A stretch of 64,000 nucleotides of DNA from Diphasiastrum complanatum (taxonomy: Eukaryota; Streptophyta; Lycopodiopsida; Lycopodiales; Lycopodiaceae), in the NCBI GenBank assembly GCA_029204225.1, contig CM055109.1, forward strand, positions 21,198,349-21,262,348, read 5' to 3'. Below, piece after piece: positions 34,413 to 45,260 of the stretch. The notes below the pieces were generated by a model. The model was not told the origin of the DNA. It worked only from the letters and a program-made list of their open reading frames with translations, and made no database searches. Within the stretch, counting starts at the first letter, position 1. Each line of letters starts with the position of its first letter. The position numbers and the translations under genes were made by a program.

Positions 34413-35241
34413 TGTGAAAAATGCAAAAATAAACTTGGTAGAGGCCAAAAACCTTGTATATAGATAAACACATATGTGTGGAGCCCGTTCCCACGTGTGA
34501 AACTAGTGTACTTGTCATGTACCATAATCATATATGTTGTATGTATGATTTAATTCAAGTTCTAGTGGCTAAAATGGCCAAAAACTAGTTTTCTAGACAT
34601 ATGACACATGGTATCAATCTATTGATTGCATGAGCCACATCCTTTGGTTAGGTGTCATATCCCATGTGTAGAGGACAACTCACACATGTGGAATAAGCTG
34701 AAGTAGGCAAATTTTGACTTCTAGAAGATTTCCAAGTAGATCTCCATATAGAAGAAAAATGGACCAAAAGTGCTCAAAATAGAAGGTTTTGTCCAAGTGT
34801 CAGTTTTGCATGATGAATCATCATATGACAAAGCACCTTCACACATGTGGGATAAGAGGGATGATCAGTACCACGAGATCCCACTTATTGTATATATAGA
34901 GCCACATTTGGCCATAATTAGTGTGAGACACCAATCTTGGTTTTGGAAGCAATTTTGAGTGATTCTCTCCATTTGTCTACATTTGTTTTGATTGTTTTGA
35001 GATGCTATCAATGTGTACTTGATTTTCAGGTTGGAGTCCGTACTCAGACATGATTTCCATGGGAAACCAGAAAGTACACCTACCGTCAAATAATGATTGT
35101 TCTTGTTAGGATTTTGTGTCTAGAATTGATCTAGATTGATCTTAATCTCAAGTAGATTGATAGATCAAGTAATCTGACAACCAATCCCTCTTGAGGATCA
35201 GATTAGGATCCACTCTTGGTCCTTTTTGTACTTTTTGCACA
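34413..35241 (+). repeat. 5' LTR of the 34.4-kb element
   Basis: 829 bp. It carries the G-box pair at 34469-34506 and TATATATA near 34891 as likely promoter. It differs from the 3' LTR at only scattered positions, so the insertion is recent. Confidence 0.95.
34469..34506 (+). promoter_or_regulatory. Paired G-box module in LTR
   Basis: CACATATGTGTGG, AGCCCGTT, CCCACGTGTGAAA: two ACGTG/CATATG-centred palindromes about 20 bp apart. The same pair recurs in at least four other LTRs of this window. G-boxes bind bZIP and bHLH factors; a role in LTR transcription is inferred. Confidence 0.55.
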
Positions 35242-36468
35242 TGGTATCAGAGCCTAGTACAAGAGGTTTTGTTGAAATTGATAGGGTTAATCCAAATCAA
35301 AGCCAAAATTAGCAGTTTTTTGGAAACTAGTCAAATTTTGTGTAGCGAGTTGGATTTGATAGCTAAACTCAAAATTTTTGGTCCAGATCTTGTTGTGGGT
35401 TGTATGAACTCTTTTCACACGTGTGAGGTAGTACAGCTCCGGTTTTGACTGAGAAATTTTAAAAATTTGTACAATTTGACTCACACACCCAATTTGAGAG
35501 ATTTTTAGTGCAAAATCAAGCATTTTCTATAGAGAATCTAACCCTTGATTAGTTCTTGGATTAGATCAGCCAAAAAATTAAAATTGAAGCTTGAATTAGG
35601 AGCATTAAATGATTTTCTCTGATTTTTTGAGTGTCTGTTGAAGTTAAGAGAGATTTTGCTAAAAATCATAGATTAAGGAGTGATATGCAAGGTGAGAGGT
35701 TGAAATCCATTGTACCATCACTCTAGATTTGTTCAAGAGTGATAGGGTCAAGTTTAGAATCATCAATTTGCTAGAAAACATCTTTGGATTTGTCCTCCAA
35801 GTGAGACCTTTGAGAGTTTCTAGTGCATATAGAGCATCTATGCAAATCTTTTGTAGAATTTGACATAGATTGGCTTCAATTAAGAGTTCTAGAAAACAAA
35901 TTGAGATGCAAGTCACATTGTTTAGCCCTACTCAATTTGTTTGAGTGACTTTAAGGTTTGAAAAGAGTCATTAAGGTGTCTATGGAAAATGTGTGAGTAT
36001 TCATGCATGGTTGAGATCTTTGTGAATCTCTAGTTGTCTAAATTTTTAAGCTTTGTGAAAAATTGGTGGTATAGTTTGTTTTCAAATCAAACCAAATTCA
36101 TTCTAAATCTCAAGAGTGAGATTATTTGGGTCAAGAGTGAGTCCAAAAGAAGTGATTAAGTTTGATTTTCATGTGTTTGAAACAAAACCCATCTTTTGTT
36201 CAAGAATCTCAAGTGTTGAGAGAACTAGTCAAGTGAAAAGGAAAATCTAGGTGTCAAATCTTTTCATATCCATTTCAATTTTCAAAAGAAAGAGTCATTG
36301 GTATTTGATGAGTCCAATAGGAGATTGGATCTGATTTCTTTTGTGATTCGATTAAAAGATTGTGTTCTTTTGTCCTAGTGATCAAAGCAAAGTTTCCAAG
36401 TGACTAGTCATTAGTGTGAAAATTGATTCTTAGGTTTGTGAGTTAGATCTTTTGTAGATCCTTCTAGA
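35242..36468 (+). other. Long untranslated leader of the 34.4-kb element
   Basis: 1.2 kb between the primer-binding site and the first long frame, with no domain. It matches 44280-44590 in several blocks (for example GATTAAGGAGTGAT then TGCAAGG and TTGAAATCCATT), showing that the family has a conserved long leader. Confidence 0.6.
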
Positions 36469-37680
36469 TTGTTGAAGATGTTCAAATCTAGTCTCTTGAG
36501 AGTCACAAATTACATTTGTAGAATCATATCACAGGTTTTTATTCACATAGTATCAATAGGTGGCATCCTATTGAAGGAAAGAAAGGATCCTAAGTGCAAC
36601 CTTTGTGACAAGGGAGGATATATTTTCTCAAGATGCTACAAAAAGAAGACCAATCCATCCAAGGAGAACCAAAGCAAGGGGGCCGAGGTGAAGGATGGAG
36701 CTTCAAGTTCGAAATGCAAATACAAGAAGGACAAGTCCAAGGAAAGGTGTTTCCTTTGTGGAAAGGTGAATGAGGCTTGGAGTCTCACAAGGACTTGCAA
36801 GATTTGTCTTCAAGAGTCCATCACAACACATGTCAAATCTTTTGAAATTTTTCATTTGGAAGTGCATTGTTTGGTTCAAGATGCAAAGATAGATGTCACT
36901 TTCATGAAAGTAACTTGGATTTATTTTATGTCCTTGGAAAGTATTTTGCTTGGAACTTTAGATAAGTTCAAACTTATTGTTATGATCCAAGAGAAATCAA
37001 TCAAGAATAAGGAGTATCAATCACAAAATGAAAATAGTTTCACTTATGCTCTCATGTCAACTTATGAAGATCTATTTTGCTTTGAAGGGATTTTTGTATC
37101 TCAAAGGTGGCTTAAGGCAATACTAGTTGAGTGTGATGCCTTAAAGTATAGCAAAGCATGTTTTCCTTGTAAGCTTACATTAGTTATGAAGACAAGGAAA
37201 TGGAAATATCTTCATAATTTAGGATCTTTTCGTTTCAATAAGATCATGAATGACGTGTTCATTCATAAAGATGAAAATTGTATGTTTTCAATCCTAAAGG
37301 CAAGTTGTAAACTTCTTATGAGAATAAGTGAAGCATCCAAAGTGGAAACTTATATCCATAAGCAAGTAGTTAGCCTTATTGAGATGGAAATACCTTTTGA
37401 TTTCAATATTGGAAAAATCATGCCAAGTTGTGGTGATTTTTGGACTTATGTTTCTAGCATAAGTAATCTTGATGATCATAGGAAGTGCATATTGAATGGT
37501 CATGATTGTTGTGATCATTATGAGACATGGAGTCTCGGATTTCCATCAAAAAGGGGCATCATGAAGAGGATCTTAAGGAGTCATCTCAAGGTTCAAGTGT
37601 GCCAAGGATTGAGGAGGAGAGTCCTTCTCAAGGTTCAAGTATGTCAAGGATTGAGGAGGAGAGACCTTCTCAAGTTGTGA
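36469..37680 (+). CDS. Unusual 403-codon ORF of the non-autonomous copia element
   Basis: Not assignable as a whole. Near residues 42-55 CNLCDKGGYIFSRC resembles a gag zinc knuckle but lacks the His. RCFLCGK follows near residue 93. Near residues 199-226 the segment ALMSTYEDLFCFEGIFVS then QRWLKAILVECDAL resembles the start of copia RT (normally TSML..P..Y.DV..SK.W..AM..E.DAL). The C-terminus has two copies of LLKVQVCQGLRRR. The frame is long for an element this degenerate. It may be a chimeric protein used in trans packaging, or an open frame by chance of low stop density. Confidence 0.5.
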   Translation: MLKMFKSSLLRVTNYICRIISQVFIHIVSIGGILLKERKDPKCNLCDKGGYIFSRCYKKKTNPSKENQSKGAEVKDGASSSKCKYKKDKSKERCFLCGKVNEAWSLTRTCKICLQESITTHVKSFEIFHLEVHCLVQDAKIDVTFMKVTWIYFMSLESILLGTLDKFKLIVMIQEKSIKNKEYQSQNENSFTYALMSTYEDLFCFEGIFVSQRWLKAILVECDALKYSKACFPCKLTLVMKTRKWKYLHNLGSFRFNKIMNDVFIHKDENCMFSILKASCKLLMRISEASKVETYIHKQVVSLIEMEIPFDFNIGKIMPSCGDFWTYVSSISNLDDHRKCILNGHDCCDHYETWSLGFPSKRGIMKRILRSHLKVQVCQGLRRRVLLKVQVCQGLRRRDLLKL

Positions 37681-38048
37681 TTCTAAAAAGAATCTCAAGA
37701 AACATGGTTGAGTTCATGTGGCTCACATTTCAAGGGAAAGAGGAGCATACCTCATGTGGTATACATCTCATACTTACTTCTCTTATGTCATTTGATAAAT
37801 CAATTTGCTTTAGTGAGATCATTGCATCTCAAAATTGGAGTAAAGCCATACTAGTTGAGTATGAAGTCTCTCTTGAGAACATAGATGATGTTCTTAAAAG
37901 GTTGAAATTGATTTTAAATCAATTAGAAAGCAAATGGTTATTTCATCAAATAAATGCTCTTAAGTCATGTAAGAGCAAAAGTGATTTGTTCACTCATAGT
38001 TTGAAAATTTGTATTCAGGCAAATTGTAAACTCTTTTGCAGGTGCTAG
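37527..38048 (+). CDS. Second ORF of the same element, overlapping
   Basis: 173 codons overlapping the end of the 403-codon frame. Its N-terminus has the repeat QGSSVPRIEEESPS and QGSSMSRIEEERPS in the frame where the neighbouring ORF reads QVCQGLRRR, so the DNA repeat is read two ways. Later TSLMSFDKSICFSEIIASQN then WSKAILVEYEV is a second copy of the RT-start-like segment. A single-base shift between the two frames is likely. Confidence 0.45.
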   Translation: MESRISIKKGHHEEDLKESSQGSSVPRIEEESPSQGSSMSRIEEERPSQVVILKRISRNMVEFMWLTFQGKEEHTSCGIHLILTSLMSFDKSICFSEIIASQNWSKAILVEYEVSLENIDDVLKRLKLILNQLESKWLFHQINALKSCKSKSDLFTHSLKICIQANCKLFCRC

Positions 38049-38256
38049 GATGGTGCAAAGCTCTCAAGCTCATCAAAGATGTCAACATCAAAGAAGCATT
38101 ATCATGGATATGGTGATTTCAAGTCAACATCAAGCTCATTGGCTGATCTTCACACCTTTTGAACCAGCAAAAACCAATTCGGCCCATGGAGTCAAGTTCA
38201 AGATCATCATCTTTTCCATCAAGCTAGATTTACCAAGCTAGATTTTTGAGGGGGAG

Positions 38257-39088
38257 TGTGAAAAATGCAAAAATAAGCTTGGTAGAGGCCAAAAACCTTG
38301 TATATAGATAAACACACATGTGTGGAGCCTGTTCCCACGTGTGAAACTAGTGTACTTGTCATGTACCATAATCATATATGTTGTACGTATGATTTAATTC
38401 AAGTTCTAGTGGCTAAAATGGCCAAAAACTAGTTTTCTAGACATATGACACATGACATCAATCTATTGATTGCATGAGCCACATCCTTTGGTTAGGTGTC
38501 ATATCCCATGTGTAGAGGACAGCTCACACATGTGGAATAAGCTGAAGTAGGCAAATTTTGACTTCTAGGAGATTTCCAAGTAGATCTCCATATAGAAAGA
38601 AAATGGACCAAAAGTGCTCAAAATAGAAGGTTTTGTCCAAGTGTCAGTTTTGCATGATGAATCATCATATGACAAAGCACCTTCACACATGTGGGATAAG
38701 AGGGATGATCAGTACCACGAGCTCCCACTTATTGTATATATAGAGCCACATTTGGCCATAATCAGTGTGAGACACCAATCTTGGTTTTGGAAGCAATTTT
38801 GAGTGATTCTCTCAATTTGTCTACATTTGTTTTGATTGTTTTGAGGTGCTATCAATGTGTACTTGATTTTCAGGTTGGAGTCCGTACTCAGACAGGATTT
38901 CACACATGGGAAACCAGAAAGTACACCTACCTTCAATTAATGATTGTTCTTGTTAGGATTCTGTGTCTAGAATTGATCTAGATTGATCTTAATCTCAAGT
39001 AGATTGATAGATCAAGTAATCTGACAACCAATCCCTCTTGAGGATCAGATTAGGATCCACTCTTGGTCCTTTTTGTACTTTTTGCACA
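38257..39088 (+). repeat. 3' LTR of the 34.4-kb element
   Basis: 832 bp, TGTG...CACA, preceded by the polypurine tract GAGGGGGAG. It includes the G-box pair at 38313-38350. Confidence 0.95.
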
Positions 39089-39093
39089 ATTAA

Positions 39094-39694
39094 CCAAAAC
39101 ACTTTTTCATGTGCATTTTGAGTCTTTATATATCACATTAGTAACTATCAAAGATTGTGAAAAGTGCCAAAACTTAAGATTCTAGTCAGAATTAGGATTC
39201 ACATGAGAATTATAGGAGGATTCATATTATGAAAATATTATTACTGCAAATGATCGTGCTATATTGCCATTGTTTTTATATGTGCAATGTTCTTTTTTCA
39301 ATAATTGCAATGTCAAATTTAGAGATGTGGATTGACGTAATAACCAACTAAGAAATTAAAACCATGTGCGATGTCGGATCTCAAAACAACAATCAATATC
39401 ATATATAGAAATCTAAATGAAATTTATGATGTGCACAAAGCAATGCAATAAAGTATTGTCATTCATAATGGACATGAAGTAATGCAATAAAATATAAAAT
39501 GAAAAGTAGTTTAAGAATGAAAAGTACCTCATGCTTAGTTTGTTGTTTGATCCAAATGTTGAATGCAACTCGAAAATTTTGTTTTAAAAACAATTCACGA
39601 CCATCGCTTCTCCAAGAACTCAACTCCAAGAACAGCCCTATAAAAATGCGCGCGCTATTTTTTACGCATTTTTTTATTTATTTTTACCTAATCT
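39094..39694. other. AT-rich sequence without recognised gene
   Basis: It continues the flank broken by the copia insertion. No domain or open frame of note. Confidence 0.4.
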
Positions 39695-40115
39695 GGGACG
39701 TCGAAATCTGACATCCTAACACGTCGGATAGACTTCGGACACACGTCAGACATTTTTTTTGATCATTCTGTTAACAGACGTCAGATTTCGACAACTATCT
39801 GGGACGCCGGAATTCGACGTCCAAGTATACATCGGATGGACGTCAGATGGGCGTTGGACAACCGTCGGGGTAATTTTAGAATCATTCTGTATTTACAAAC
39901 GTTGGAATCCAACAGGGTTCCGGGACGTCGATGTCCACGTCACTTCTTTTGCGACATCTTTGGACGTTGCATTGTGACGTCCATGTCAGAACAACTTTTC
40001 GTCAAAGGGATTTTTTGTTTCGAAATCCGGCACGTTGTGCCTGTCGGACTGTGATGTGTTTTAAAGTCGTCGGATTCCGACGACCTTATAGCGACGTGTT
40101 TTTCCGAGGTTCGCA
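39695..40115. repeat. GTCGGA/ACGTC-rich tract, copy 2
   Basis: About twenty GTCGGA, CGTCAGA, GACGTC or complementary words in 420 bp, for example GGACGTCGAAATCTGACATC and AAGTCGTCGGATTCCGACGA. It shares vocabulary, not strict alignment, with 32420-32650. Such enrichment is typical of DNA-transposon ends. No inverted termini were proven. Confidence 0.5.
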
Positions 40116-40910
40116 TCAAATTAAAAAAAAATTGAGCTCGCGATTCACGTCATAAATCGTTGTGGGTGTTGTTGTGGAAGTGCAATAGGCCGAGATTATC
40201 TATAAAAGATACATAATACTTTGCACCTCGATTGGATGCTACCCTACTTCTATATTTGCCCACAAACTTCTAGATGTGAAGGGCGTTCTACTTAATCATT
40301 CCATCAAGTTTCTAGCATAAATGGCTTCATGGGCATAGAGCCCATGGACATTCTTGCTTAATGCACAAAAGCTAATTGATTGGTTACGCAAAGGGGTGTT
40401 GGGCATTTCCACATAAAGATATGCATGTAGTGTCTTAGATATGTGTAAGGCCATCAAAATAAAATTCAAACAATGCTTGAGCAGTGAAAAAATGGCAATG
40501 TGCTAACTTTTCATTTTTTTGTTGGCCCTTGTTTGCTCTTGAGCAAGGACCCTCGACAACATGAAGCACTCTCCTTAGGCCATTAGCTCTCATAAAATTT
40601 CAATTTTATCAAGTAAAACTGGATGCAAGTGTGCTAGAGATATGACATCTTGATTAGACTTAGGGTGGTTCTAGACTAGCATCAACTGCATTGCTTAGCC
40701 TTTTTATCTTGATACTTATTTTTTGAGCTTTGTGAGATGACATGCCAAGGATCACCCCTCTCTCAAACTTGGATCATAAGCATTTAATGGAGTGCTACAA
40801 TATAATTGGTCCATTTGAATACATGCCATGCCATTGGTTTCTTAAATTGCCCCAAGTAGCTTAACAAGTCAAGCAAAATCCTTAGGCACAAAAAATCAAC
40901 TCTACTTTTA
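40116..40910. other. Sequence without recognised gene
   Basis: No open frame of note and no repeat border until the LTR start at 40911. Confidence 0.4.
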
Positions 40911-41532
40911 TGAAAGTACAATATTTGAGGACCATAAATGGATCTTTGAATGATCCACAAGGTTGATTGTGTGCTTGATTAACAATCTATCAGATACTAG
41001 TCAACAAATCAAGATCTAGTTTAGCAATTTGATAGATAACAAGTAGTGACAATTAAAGCATTGATCAAAAGCTTGATCCCGAGTTCACATGTGTGAACAA
41101 CAGGCTGCTGTACGGCCTGTAGACAGTATTTGATGTGTGCCAAAGCTTGGTTTCATTAGAATCAATCACAATCTTCATACATAGAGAAAAAAATCTGAGT
41201 TTTCTCTTAGAGCTACAAAAAGTTTCTAGCTTCTCACTATGGAGAAAGGGAATACATAGTAAAACTCACTTCCTTTGCTAAGTTAGGTGAAAATCCAGCA
41301 TGCAATAAGGAAGTAGACTCAACTTTCTTGCCCTAAAATGAAACCCTAGCCTAGATCCTAGAGTCGTTTGGTAGGTGCATGGTTGGTAGAAATCTCATCA
41401 TAAATCAAGGTCTAGATCCTACAAAGTAGGAATCACTACCAAATGGACACAACCACTCCTCTTGACTCGTGCTAACCTACATTAGCTGTAGATTGCCATG
41501 TGGCTAGATTTGTCAACATAGGCAATTTTTCA
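40911..41532 (-). repeat. 3' LTR of the minus-strand copia element
   Basis: 622 bp with inverted ends TGAAAGT and ATTTTTCA, next to the polypurine tract. It contains TTCACATGTGTGAAC near 41090. It defines the family to which the solo LTR at 6750 and the LTR at 33569 belong. Confidence 0.8.
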
Positions 41533-43002
41533 CACTCCTCCTCAAATCTAGCCTTGGAAACAACAATACTTTTATCAATCACTCCAATTGAAGATCTAAG
41601 CTTGACAAACGAATCTTTAGGTAAAGATTTAGTAAACAAATCAGCCAAGGAACTTGATGATGCCACATGTTTTGGGACTTGATCTCTGCACTTTCTCCCT
41701 CACGAAATGATGAGCAATCTCGATGTGTTTGCTCCTTACAGGGAATGTAGGATTAGTTGCAAGTGATTGGGCTGATTGGTTGTCACAATAGATGATAGGG
41801 ATCTATCTCCTCCTCCATGACATGAAACTCCACCGATAGCCTTTTGAGCCACAAGACCTCCTTGCATGTTGAGGTCAAGGCCTTGTACTCAGATTTTGTG
41901 ATGATATGGAGATGGTATCTTGCTTTTTGGAAAACCATGATACTACTCCATCACATAGAAAAGTGGCAAAGGCACATGTTGACTTCCTATCCACTTTGTC
42001 ACCTACAAAATCCGAGTCACTATAGGCTCTTAAGCCAATATTAGTCCCTCTATACAATATGCCAAAATTCTTAGTAGATGAAATGTATCTAAGAATTCTT
42101 TTGGCCATCTTCCAATGTGAAACTATAGGACTTTGCATGTATTGGCTTAGTTTTCCAACACTATAACTAAGATCAGGTCTAGTTATAGTTAAATAAATCA
42201 AGGAGCCTATAAGCCTTCTATATAATGTGATGTCCTCAAAGGATGTTTCATCGTCATCAATAGATGCTTTTACATGTTGCTCCATTGGAGTCTCAATGCC
42301 TTTACAATTCTTCGTTCCAAGACTAATGATCAACCTGATAGTAACAAGCTTAGCCACATGAGCAAAAGTCTCATCATAATCAATGCCTTTGGTTTGTAAA
42401 AACCCTTTTGCTACAAGCCTAGATTTATGCTTACTTATTGATCCATCTTGATTATACTTCAATCTAAACACCCACTTGCAATCAAGTGGTTTCTTCCCGT
42501 GAGGAATATTCACAAGATTCCAAGTATGATTCTCAATGAGAGCATCATGCTCTACTTGCATAGCATCCATCCAACTCTTAGATTTACAAACATCTTCATA
42601 GCATGTTGGCTCATCTAACATTGAAGTAAGAAAGGTGTAAGATGTGAAAGATGATGATTCTTCCCTTTGATCACCTTGACCATCATAGGTGAGCCTCAAT
42701 GGCTCGGTCCTTGTCCTTGTGGATCTTCTTGGAGTTCTTGGAGTTCTTGCATCTTGAGGTGGATCCTCAAGTTCTTCTTCACTTGGAAGCTCCTCCTCCA
42801 TCCTAGCATGATCCTTGGCATCAAGATGATTAGTAGAATTATCATCCAAATCACAAGCATGTCCTTTATACAAAATAACATCCCTACTCACTATCACCTT
42901 GCTAGTGATGGGATTGAAGACTCTATAACCTTTGCTATTTTCACCATATCCCACAAAGATGCCTTTGATGGAGGTTGCATCATCCTTCTTCCTTGTATCC
43001 AA
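41473..43002 (-). pseudogene. Copia pol: integrase end, RT with internal deletion, RNase H
   Basis: The 375-codon frame (41875-43002) starts at the integrase C-terminus (GIFVGYGENSKGYRVFNP), passes an acidic linker, then RT motifs (SWMDAMQVEHDALIENHTW, KWVFRLKYNQDGSISKHKSR, AKGFLQTKGIDYDETFA). At VTIRLIISLG it jumps to CKGIETPMEQHVK, dropping the catalytic YVDD region. RNase H follows (YLTITRPDLSYSVGKLSQYM, YSDSDFVGDKVDRKST), then shifts frame near 41880 and runs to about 41473 with ADLFTKSLPKDSFVKLR. It cannot reverse-transcribe. Confidence 0.88.
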
Positions 43003-43081
43003 GGATTGGTGTACATAGCAAGTGGATCCAAAAACTTTGAGATCCTTGAGATTTGGCTTCTCTCGAAATAGAGCTTCAAAT

Positions 43082-43911
43082 TGTTAAAATTGGCAAAAAG
43101 CTAACTTGATCAAATCTTGTAAATACCATTATGACTAGTACATATCATCATTAGACATGTGTGGAGCCTGTTCCCACGTGTGGAATAAATGTATTTATCA
43201 TTTAGATGAGTCATATAGGTTGTACATACCATTTCATTTGAGATCTAGTGGCTAAAATGGCCAAAATCTAGTTTTCTAGCTATATGCCACTTGGCATCAT
43301 GTTATTGGTAGGACATGCTATGCCATAATATTAGGAGGGCTTCTCACACGTGTGGAAATATTAGTAGAAGTCTAATTTGGACTTGTAGAAGATTTTTATC
43401 TAGGTTCCTACAAATTAGAAAAATTGTCTAAAATCAAGGGAGGTGGCTATAAGTTAGGAAACTTGGTCCATGTTCCATATTGATGATTATTGGTGGATCC
43501 TTTGATGATTAGGCACTATCACACGTGCCAAATCAGCTGAGTAAGCATCAGCTCTTGTGTATATATAGTGGCTCATTTGGCCATAATCGACAAGAAATCT
43601 AAATCTTGGTTTTGGAGCAATTCTAGTCTATTCTCTCTATTTGTCTTGTGTTTTTATGCATTGATTGGGTTCTAAGCTTAGTATACTTTATTCTCAGCCT
43701 AATTTCCGTACTCTGACAGGTTTTTACACGTGTGAAACCAACAAGTACAAGTTTTGATCAATAATTATTGTTCTTGTTAGATTTATTCATCTAGATTTGA
43801 TCTAAATGCTATCTAATCTTGTGTAGATTGATAGGTTGATCTAATCTAACATCCAATCACACTTGTGGATATGATTCAGATCTATTCTTGGTCCATTTTG
43901 CTGTACTTTGA
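43082..43911 (+). repeat. Copia LTR, plus strand, of the G-box family
   Basis: Starts TGTTAAAATTGG and ends ACTTTGACA, followed by TGGTATCAGAGCC (43913-43925). It carries the G-box pair near 43155-43186, further ACACGTGT words at 43347 and 43728, and TATATATA near 43559. A 5' LTR of an element whose interior is largely lost, with leader sequence at 44280-44590. Confidence 0.75.
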
Positions 43912-44018
43912 CATGGTATCAGAGCCAAGTACAAGTGCATTTAAGGCCTTGATCTAAACTATACCAACATTTGATGGATCACTTCCTTGTTTCTTGCTGG
44001 ACTCTTTGCCTTTCCACT

Positions 44019-44237
44019 TCATTTGAATGGATGAGTTTTCTTCTTGCCCTTTAATGTGAAGTTTGCTTTCTCATCACCACCATGTAGTGACATAGACCCC
44101 ATTCTTGTCTTGAGGTGTAGAATCCTACTCTCCTCAGCCACAATAACATTATGCAACTTATCTACTGATGGAAGTTGGTCTTGAATAGCAAAATATTGAG
44201 CTAAATTAGATAACTCATACAACAAGATTTGGCACAA
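44019..44237 (-). pseudogene. Copia gag fragment
   Basis: 72 codons with ELSNLAQYFAIQDQLPSVDK, VIVAEESRILHLKTRMG and a basic KGKKKTHPFK end, the last part of a UBN2 gag before the zinc knuckle. Orientation matches the element at 41-43 kb, so an LTR inserted between the two parts or the pieces were rearranged. Confidence 0.6.
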
Positions 44238-44279
44238 ATATAATGGTTCTAGCTATCCATTCAACCTCGCTACCTCAAT

Positions 44280-44590
44280 ATCAAGTGTACTTGCCACACG
44301 TGTGGGGCCTTACAGAACCTGTTTTGGACAGTATAATTCAGTTTGGTGCATTTTGAACTTCATACACCCAATTTGAGTCAATATCGTGCATTTTTCAAGC
44401 TTTCACTTGCATTATTTCTATTCCATTGATTTGTTCTTGGTTTAGATCAATCATATAGTTGATTTGAAGCTTGATTAAAGTACATTAAAGCTGAAGTTGA
44501 GAGAGAAAGAGTGCTATAAACCAAAGATTAAGGAGTGATTTGCAAGGGGAGTGATTGAAATCCATTATACCTTCATTCTAGATTTGGACC
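44280..44590 (+). repeat. Leader sequence of the G-box copia family
   Basis: Blocks match the leader at 35380-35740, including CACACGTGTG at 44297, TTTGAAGCTTGAATT/TTTGAAGCTTGATTA and GATTAAGGAGTGATTTGCAA. No coding sequence. Confidence 0.6.
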
Positions 44591-44624
44591 CTCTGTTCCG
44601 TCCTATGCTGCACCGAGTCAAATT

Positions 44625-44795
44625 TTTCAAAAGACTAGAATTTTTCGAAAGACTGAATTTGATCAAAAGACTCGATTTTTTTTTTTCCAAAAACTCGAAG
44701 TTCTAGAAGACTAGAATTTTTTTTCGAAAACTCGAATTTTTTTAAAGGCTCGAATTTTTGCAAAGACTCGAATTTTTTCAAAGACTCGAATGTTA
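44625..44795. repeat. AAAGACTCGAATTTTTTC minisatellite
   Basis: About eight imperfect units of 18-22 bp with the core AGACTCGAATTTTT. Unit ends vary in T-run length. It leads straight into the Helitron-like end. Confidence 0.8.
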
Positions 44796-44844
44796 GATAT
44801 TTGAGATGCAAGATGTGCGAGATCGGCCATGATCCAAATCATCG

Positions 44845-44899
44845 GCCACCACTTAGATCGGCCTCCATTGCCCGTCAACGCCGGGCACTCTTTACTAGT
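44845..44899 (+). mobile_element. Helitron-like 3' terminus 1
   Basis: GCCCG and CGGGC (44870-44886) form a hairpin, followed by eight bases, CTAG (44895-44898) and T. This is the Helitron 3' end: hairpin, short spacer, CTRR, insertion before T. About 50 bp including CCATTGCCCGTCAACG are shared with 47380-47432. The 5' end was not found. Confidence 0.55.
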
Positions 44900-44915
44900 G
44901 TGTGTGTGTGTGTGT

Positions 44916-44980
<65 letters not shown>
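44900..44980. repeat. Compound microsatellite GT-CT-TA
   Basis: GT repeats, then CT, then TA in sequence, beginning exactly at the CTAG/T junction. Confidence 0.95.
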
Positions 44981-44984
<4 letters not shown>

Positions 44985-44999
44985 AACTTATGTATAGTT

Positions 45000-45260
45000 T
45001 TGCGCATGTGTATGGGTGCACCATGCATGCTCCTCCCCTCACCCATGCATGCACTTTTTCTAACTAAAAAACTTGGGGAGGAGGATGCATGTATGGGGAA
45101 AAGCATGCATGGCCCTCCTCCCATGCATGCATATATATTTGTATAGATATGTATGGGGGGAGTAGTATGTATATATGATGGAAGAGGATGTATGGCTATA
45201 ATATAATTTGAGACTAGATTGTGTATGTATGATGTATGTGAAAAAACAAATGATGTATGT
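45000..45260. repeat. ATGCATGC-rich tract
   Basis: Dense GCATGC, ATGCATGC and GGGGAGGAGG/CCTCCTCCC words, partly in inverted orientation. A similar small block is at 30585-30650 (CTCCTCTTACATGCATGCAT then GGGGAGGAGG), so it is a dispersed repeat. Confidence 0.6.

Larger units (their letters stand above)
34413..39088 (+). mobile_element. Young non-autonomous Ty1/copia element (4.7 kb)
   Basis: Two nearly identical LTRs (34413-35241 and 38257-39088) with TGTG...CACA ends flank 3.0 kb. Perfect target duplication ATTAA lies at 34408-34412 and 39089-39093. TGGTATCAGAGCC at 35242 is the primer-binding site and GAGGGGGAG at 38248-38256 the polypurine tract. The interior lacks protease, integrase, RT catalytic core and RNase H. 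It encodes an unusual 403-codon frame with decayed zinc knuckles. Movement must have relied on proteins of a related copia. Confidence 0.95.
40911..43080 (-). mobile_element. Copia element, 3' half with LTR (minus strand)
   Basis: From right to left it holds integrase end, linker, truncated RT, RNase H, the purine run GAGGAGGAGTG, and an LTR. A gag piece of the same orientation is at 44019-44237, beyond an inserted LTR. The 5' LTR was not found. Confidence 0.8.
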
